Shown: one piece after another, positions 59,894 to 64,000 of the stretch
Layout of the letters: each line of letters opens with the position of its first letter
Numbering within the stretch: the stretch's first letter is position 1
Source of the DNA: Planobispora rosea
GTDB taxonomy: Bacteria; Actinomycetota; Actinomycetes; Streptosporangiales; Streptosporangiaceae
NCBI RefSeq assembly: GCF_014648175.1
Contig: NZ_BMQP01000002.1
Location: 248,001 to 312,000 of the forward strand
Direction of reading: 5' to 3'
Length of the DNA stretch: 64,000 bases
Made by a program: the position numbers and the translations under genes
The notes under the pieces: model-generated
The model's input: the letters and a program-made list of their open reading frames with translations, nothing else
What the model was told of the DNA's origin: nothing
Databases searched by the model: none

Positions 59894-62256
59894 CCGCTTG
59901 CGCCCAGCCGAACTGCACGGGAACCATCGAGGACGGCTACTGCGACCTGTGCGGCCACGCCGCCTCGCCGCCCGCGGCCCCTCCTGCGTCCGTCCCCGCC
60001 TCGCACCCCTCGTACGGCTCCGCCCCGTCCTCGTACGGTTCCGCGCCCTCGCCGTACGGTTCCGTCCCGTTCTCGTCCCCGTCCGCTCCCGGCGTCTCCC
60101 CGTCCTCGCCCGTCACGGTCCCCTCCGGGAGCCGCGGCAGCGCCCCGACCTCCGGCCGCGGGACCCTGGGCACCGGGGGATCCCGGCCCGGGCAGCTGGG
60201 CTCGGGGCTGGCCGAGGTCCCCCCGGTGGTCTACCGGGACCCGATGGCGGTGGTGCTGCAGGACCCCCAGGTGCCCGAGGAGAAACGCTTCTGCGCCAAG
60301 CCCGACTGCGGCAGGCCGGTGGGCCGCAGCAGGAACGGGCGGCCGGGCCGTGCCGAGGGGTTCTGCCCGCACGACGGCACCCGCTTCTCCTTCACCCCCA
60401 AGCTGCGCGAGGGCGACCTGGTCGCCGGGCAGTACGAGGTGAAGGGCTGCCTGGCCCACGGCGGGCTCGGCTGGATCTACCTGGCCGCCGACCGCAACCT
60501 CGACGGCCGCTGGGTGGTGCTCAAGGGGCTGCTGAACACCGCCGACGCCGAGGCGCTGGCCGTGGCGGAGGCCGAACGGCGCTTCCTGACCGGCGTGGAC
60601 CACTCCAACATCGTCAAGATCTTCAACTTCGTCCGGCACCGGGAGCCCGGCGCCGAGGCCGGGCGGATGGCCGGATACCTCGTCATGGAGTACGTCGGCG
60701 GCGAGTCCCTGCACGACCAGCTCCGCCGCAGGCTCCGGGAGAGCGGCAACACCGAGGCGCTGCCGCTGCGCCAGGCGATCCCGTACGCGCTGGAGATCCT
60801 GCGCGCCCTCGGCTACCTGCACGAGCGCGGCATGCTCTACTGCGACCTCAAGCCGGCCAACGTGATCCAGGTGGGCAGGGAGCTCAAGCTCATCGACCTG
60901 GGGGCGGTGCGGATGGCCTCCGACCAGGACAGCCCCATCTACGGGACGGTCGGCTACCAAGCGCCGGAGATCGCCTCCTCAGGACCGTCGGTCGCCTCCG
61001 ACCTCTACACGGTCGGGCGGACGCTGGCGGTGCTGAGCTTCCCGTTCAGCCCGGTCCGCGGCGGCGCCGAGGCTCCCCTTCCCGGCCTCGGCGAGCTGCC
61101 GCCCGCGGTCAGGTACGAGTCCTTCCACCGTTTCCTGCTCCGGGCGACCGACCCCTCCCCCGCCGCCCGTTTCGCGAGCGCGGAGGAGATGGCCGACCAG
61201 CTGCTCGGCATCCTGCGGGAGGTGCGCGCCGCCGAGGACGGCATGCCCTACCCCGCGCCGTCGGCCCTGTTCGGGCCCGAGCGGATCCCCGCCGGGACCG
61301 CCGTCGCGGCGCGCGGCGAAGGCCGGATCCTGGAACCGCTGAGGCGGGCCGCCGCGGCGGCCGCCCTGCCGGTGCCGCTGGCCGACCCCGCCGACCCGGG
61401 CACCGCGTTCCTGTCCGGCCTGACCGCCCGCACCCCCGGCGAGCTGATCACCATGCTCGGCTCGGCGCCGCACACGCCGGAGACTCTGCTCGCGCTCGCC
61501 CGGCTCAGCGCCGAGCAGGGCGGCGGGGAGACGGGCGGCCTGCTCGCCCGGGCCGCGAGGGAACTGCCCGGCGACTGGCGGGTCCTGTGGACCCGGGGGG
61601 TGTACGCGCTCGTCGCGGGCGACCCGGTGGAGGCCGTACGGATCTTCGACCGCTGCTACGACCTGGTGCCCGGGGAGTGCGCGGCCCGGCTGGCGCTGGC
61701 GTTCGCCCTGGAGTGCGCCGGGGACGCGGGGCCGGCCGCCGCGCGGTACGGGAGCGTGTGGCGCACCGACCGCTCCTACGTGAGCGCCGCCTTCGGCCTG
61801 GCCAGGACGCTCATGGCGGTCGGCGACACGGACGGGGCGATGAGGGTGCTCGACGAGGTCCCGCACAGCTCCAGCCACTTCGTGGCGGCGCAGCTGGCCG
61901 TCGTGGCGGGGAGCGTCCGGGGCCGGGATCCCGCCGCCCTGGACGCCGCCGCGCTGGCCGGGACGGGAGAGCGGCTCGCCGACCTGGACGGCCTCGACCC
62001 CCGCCGGCGGCGGGAGATGGCGGCCGAGGTCCTGGAGAGCGCGCTCGACTGGCTCGGCTCGGGGGCCGGTTCAGGGACGCGCGCCGCCTCCGGCCCGAAC
62101 GCCGGCGCCCTGCTCGGGACGCCGTTCACCGAACGCGCGCTCCGGCGGGAGCTGGAACGCCTCTACCGCGAGCTGGCGCGGGCCGCGGCCACCACCGCCG
62201 AGCGGTACGCGCTCGTCGACCGGGCCAACGCCTCCCGTCCCAGGACGATGTTGTGA
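59890..62256 (+). CDS. pknG: PknG-like serine/threonine protein kinase with N-terminal zinc ribbon and TPR C-terminus
   Basis: 788 residues, soluble. Residues 4-22 form a Cys4 zinc ribbon (CAQPNC...GYCDLCGH), then a low-complexity region with SYGSAPS repeats. A PknG-type rubredoxin-like segment follows (FCAKPDCGRPVG... to FCPHDGTRFSFTPKL) with C135, C140 and C159 but no fourth cysteine. The kinase domain has glycine loop LAHGGLGWIYLAA, K212 in WVVLKGL, D319 in YCDLKPANV, and DLG (336-338). The TPR-like C-terminus spans ~500-720. PknG in mycobacteria links amino-acid sensing to 2-oxoglutarate metabolism through GarA. Overlapping start and stop codons join it to both neighbours. Confidence 0.92.
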   Translation: MTACAQPNCTGTIEDGYCDLCGHAASPPAAPPASVPASHPSYGSAPSSYGSAPSPYGSVPFSSPSAPGVSPSSPVTVPSGSRGSAPTSGRGTLGTGGSRPGQLGSGLAEVPPVVYRDPMAVVLQDPQVPEEKRFCAKPDCGRPVGRSRNGRPGRAEGFCPHDGTRFSFTPKLREGDLVAGQYEVKGCLAHGGLGWIYLAADRNLDGRWVVLKGLLNTADAEALAVAEAERRFLTGVDHSNIVKIFNFVRHREPGAEAGRMAGYLVMEYVGGESLHDQLRRRLRESGNTEALPLRQAIPYALEILRALGYLHERGMLYCDLKPANVIQVGRELKLIDLGAVRMASDQDSPIYGTVGYQAPEIASSGPSVASDLYTVGRTLAVLSFPFSPVRGGAEAPLPGLGELPPAVRYESFHRFLLRATDPSPAARFASAEEMADQLLGILREVRAAEDGMPYPAPSALFGPERIPAGTAVAARGEGRILEPLRRAAAAAALPVPLADPADPGTAFLSGLTARTPGELITMLGSAPHTPETLLALARLSAEQGGGETGGLLARAARELPGDWRVLWTRGVYALVAGDPVEAVRIFDRCYDLVPGECAARLALAFALECAGDAGPAAARYGSVWRTDRSYVSAAFGLARTLMAVGDTDGAMRVLDEVPHSSSHFVAAQLAVVAGSVRGRDPAALDAAALAGTGERLADLDGLDPRRRREMAAEVLESALDWLGSGAGSGTRAASGPNAGALLGTPFTERALRRELERLYRELARAAATTAERYALVDRANASRPRTML

Positions 62257-63158
62257 TCGGCGTGGAGACGGGGGCGTGCCCGCGCTGCGGGGAGGGCGTG
62301 CGGCCCGGGGAGTCCTTCTGCGAGTGCTGCGGGCAGCGGCTGGAGGCCGCCCGGTGCGTGCGGTGCGGGCCCGCGCCGGTGGACCCGGACGGCTACTGCG
62401 AGCTGTGCGGCCTGCGACAGCCCGCCGGGAACGACCACGTCGAGGTGGAGGCGGGCGGCGCGGCGGGAGTGAGCGACCGCGGCCTGCGGCACGCCCGCAA
62501 CGAGGACGCCATGGCGCTGGTCGCCGTGGACGGCCTGACGGCCGGCGTGGTCTGCGACGGCGTGTCCTCCTCGCCCCGGCCTGAGACCGCCTCGGCCGCG
62601 GCCGCCGAGATCGGTGCCGCCACGCTCCTGGCGGAACTCCGCTCGGGCGCGGACCCGGCCGCCGCCACCCGCACCGCCGCCGCCCGGGCCGCCGCGGCCG
62701 TGGCCGCCCTGGCCTCCTCCCCCGACGACGCACCGGCCTGCACCTACGTCTCCGCGGTCGTCGAGTCCGGCGCGATCACCGTCGGCTGGGTGGGCGACAG
62801 CCGCGCCTACTGGCTGCGCGCCGAGGACTCCGTGCTGCTCACCGAGGACGACGTCGCCGCCCCCGGCGTGTTGTCCGCCTGGCTCGGGGCGGACGCCGGC
62901 GCGGTGGAGGCGCGCGTCCGCACACTCGCGCCCGAGGGGCCGGGCGTGCTCCTGGTGTGCAGCGACGGACTGTGGGGCTACCTGGAGGAGGCCCGCGCCC
63001 TGGCCCCTCTCGCCACCGGGGACGCGCCGCCGGAGGCGGCCCGCGCCCTGGTGCGGCACGCCCTCGCGGCCGGGGGCCGCGACAACGTCACCGTCCTGGT
63101 GATCCCGTACGGTCCACCGCCCGGACCCGCACCCGCAGACCTGGGGAGAAGCGCATGA
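62253..63158 (+). CDS. PP2C-type protein phosphatase with zinc ribbons
   Basis: 301 residues. Two Cys4 ribbons lead the protein (CPRCGEG...FCECCGQ, and CVRCGPAP...GYCELCGLRQ), the second matching the kinase's ribbon. The PP2C domain follows: RNEDAMALV (E84-D85), VVCDGVSSS (D102), WVGDSRAYW, LVCSDGLWGY and GGRDNVTVLV, so all metal-ligand aspartates are present. It likely reverses PknG phosphorylation. Starts at GTG within the kinase stop. Soluble. Confidence 0.92.
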   Translation: MIGVETGACPRCGEGVRPGESFCECCGQRLEAARCVRCGPAPVDPDGYCELCGLRQPAGNDHVEVEAGGAAGVSDRGLRHARNEDAMALVAVDGLTAGVVCDGVSSSPRPETASAAAAEIGAATLLAELRSGADPAAATRTAAARAAAAVAALASSPDDAPACTYVSAVVESGAITVGWVGDSRAYWLRAEDSVLLTEDDVAAPGVLSAWLGADAGAVEARVRTLAPEGPGVLLVCSDGLWGYLEEARALAPLATGDAPPEAARALVRHALAAGGRDNVTVLVIPYGPPPGPAPADLGRSA

Positions 63159-64000
63159 GCGACCAGCCCGTGTTCACGCTGGACATCGACCAGAACAAAT
63201 ACCTGGCCGCGGGCGGCCGGGAGATCCACGCCATCCTCACCGTCGAGGCCACGGGCGCGCCCGGTACGGACGGGGCCGTGGAGGCCGCCGAGGTGATCAT
63301 CGTCGACGCCTCAGGCTCGATGAGCGGAGAGAAGATCGCCGAGGCCCGCCGGGCCGCGCAGACCGCGGTGGAGACGTTGCGGGACGGGGTGCACTTCGCC
63401 ATCGTCTCCGGGACCCACGAAGCGATCAAGATCTTCCCGGAGGGGCGCGGCATGGTCAGAGCCGACGCACGCACCAGGCAGCAGGCGTGGGGGGCGCTGA
63501 ACAGGCTGGACGCCGGAGGCGGGACCGCGATCGGCAAGTGGCTCCGGCTCGCCGCGGAGCTGCTGGCCGACCACCCCGGCGCGGTCCGGCACGCCATCCT
63601 GCTGACCGACGGCCAGAACAACGAGGACGAGCGCACGTTCGGCGCCGCCCTCGCCCACTGCGCGGGCGGGTTCGTGTGCGACAGCCGGGGGGTCGGAACC
63701 GACTGGGCCCCCGCCGAGCTGCGCAAGGTCGCCGACGCGCTGCTGGGCACCTCCGGGTTCATCCGCCGGCCGGAGGAGCTCGCCGACGACTTCCGGGCGA
63801 TGGTCGAGACCACCATGGGCAAGGCGGTGGCCGAGGTGGCGCTGCGGATCTGGACCCCGCAGAACGGCAGGGTGCGCTACCTCAAGCAGGTGTCGCCGAC
63901 CCTGGCGGAACTGACGGGCATGCGCTCCCCGGTCGACCAGCTGACCGGTGACTACCCGACCGGGGCCTGGGGCGCGGAGACACGGGTCTACCACCTCTGC
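63155..64000 (+). CDS. von Willebrand factor A domain protein, C-terminus outside window
   Basis: 282 codons are visible, starting with an ATG that overlaps the phosphatase stop and has GGGGAGAAG upstream. The VWA fold has MIDAS residues D51-x-S53-x-S55 (IIVDASGSMSGE), T in GGGTAIGKWL and D in AILLTDGQNNED. A middle region with C pairs (HCAGGFVCDSRGVGTDW) and a DFRAMVETTMGKAVAEVALR segment follow, then the beginning of a further domain. Such proteins bind metal-dependent ligands; with kinase and phosphatase it probably forms a signalling complex. Truncated by the window end. Confidence 0.9.
   Translation, partial: MSDQPVFTLDIDQNKYLAAGGREIHAILTVEATGAPGTDGAVEAAEVIIVDASGSMSGEKIAEARRAAQTAVETLRDGVHFAIVSGTHEAIKIFPEGRGMVRADARTRQQAWGALNRLDAGGGTAIGKWLRLAAELLADHPGAVRHAILLTDGQNNEDERTFGAALAHCAGGFVCDSRGVGTDWAPAELRKVADALLGTSGFIRRPEELADDFRAMVETTMGKAVAEVALRIWTPQNGRVRYLKQVSPTLAELTGMRSPVDQLTGDYPTGAWGAETRVYHLC

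Noticed and set aside
59898-63158. 1086-codon frame that would fuse a long N-terminus to the PP2C phosphatase
   Set aside because: The first 785 codons are an arginine/proline-rich shadow of the PknG-like gene; the phosphatase begins at its own GTG overlapping the kinase stop.

Overview
The window is high-GC DNA with GTG/TTG starts, long antisense shadow frames, a PknG-type kinase operon, an AfsR/SARP regulator, a SigF-type partner-switching cluster and Tat-dependent and pectinolytic secreted enzymes. This fits the chromosome of a soil actinomycete. Gene content (large DNRLRE/LamG secreted protein, pectate lyase cluster) suggests Streptosporangiales or Streptomyces relatives; the genus cannot be fixed from sequence alone.

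Layout. 1-4 kb: end of an unknown gene, argG with a probable leaderless promoter and ARG-like box, a methyltransferase and an AI-2E-type permease. 4-9.5 kb: four PL1 pectate lyases, three in a leftward run and one with an added N-terminal lectin-like domain facing right; both divergent promoters carry the same LacI-type palindrome just after the predicted transcription start. 9.5-18 kb: PhoD-type phosphatase, YbdK-type ligase, a reductase facing an AraC-type regulator, an eIF-2B/MtnA-like isomerase and a secreted tripeptidyl-aminopeptidase-like hydrolase.

18-30.5 kb is the accessory core. A 1008-aa SARP regulator faces a 1603-aa secreted modular protein. The 3' half of that gene has lower GC and TTA codons, and it is followed by a 17-bp perfect hairpin and a small membrane-protein gene. 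Next comes a nuclease gene split by an IS630-family element, itself split by an IS3-family element. Both outer ends can be read exactly, and removing the insertion restores a 255-codon PD-(D/E)XK-type nuclease frame. The block ends at tRNA-Pro(GGG).

30.5-40.4 kb: three small cell-envelope-type genes, a type II NADH dehydrogenase, then a stress-signalling set (SigF-like sigma factor, HATPase anti-sigma factor, STAS antagonist, GAF-ANTAR protein, PAS-GAF-SpoIIE protein with altered metal-site residues, MEDS-HATPase protein). 40.4-49 kb: a GT4 glycosyltransferase, PaiB-like protein, AAA ATPase, EamA exporter with divergent MocR regulator, and a LacI regulator facing a decayed sugar ABC ATPase whose promoter and operator survive.

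48.5-64 kb: PucR regulator with the proline catabolic pair (PRODH, P5C dehydrogenase), a VapBC module with a 15-bp-arm palindrome over its start codon, a small protein of five 13-residue acidic repeats, a class A PBP, a DinB-like protein, a serine beta-lactamase-fold hydrolase, and an overlapping operon of a helical protein, PknG-like kinase, PP2C phosphatase and VWA protein, cut by the window end.
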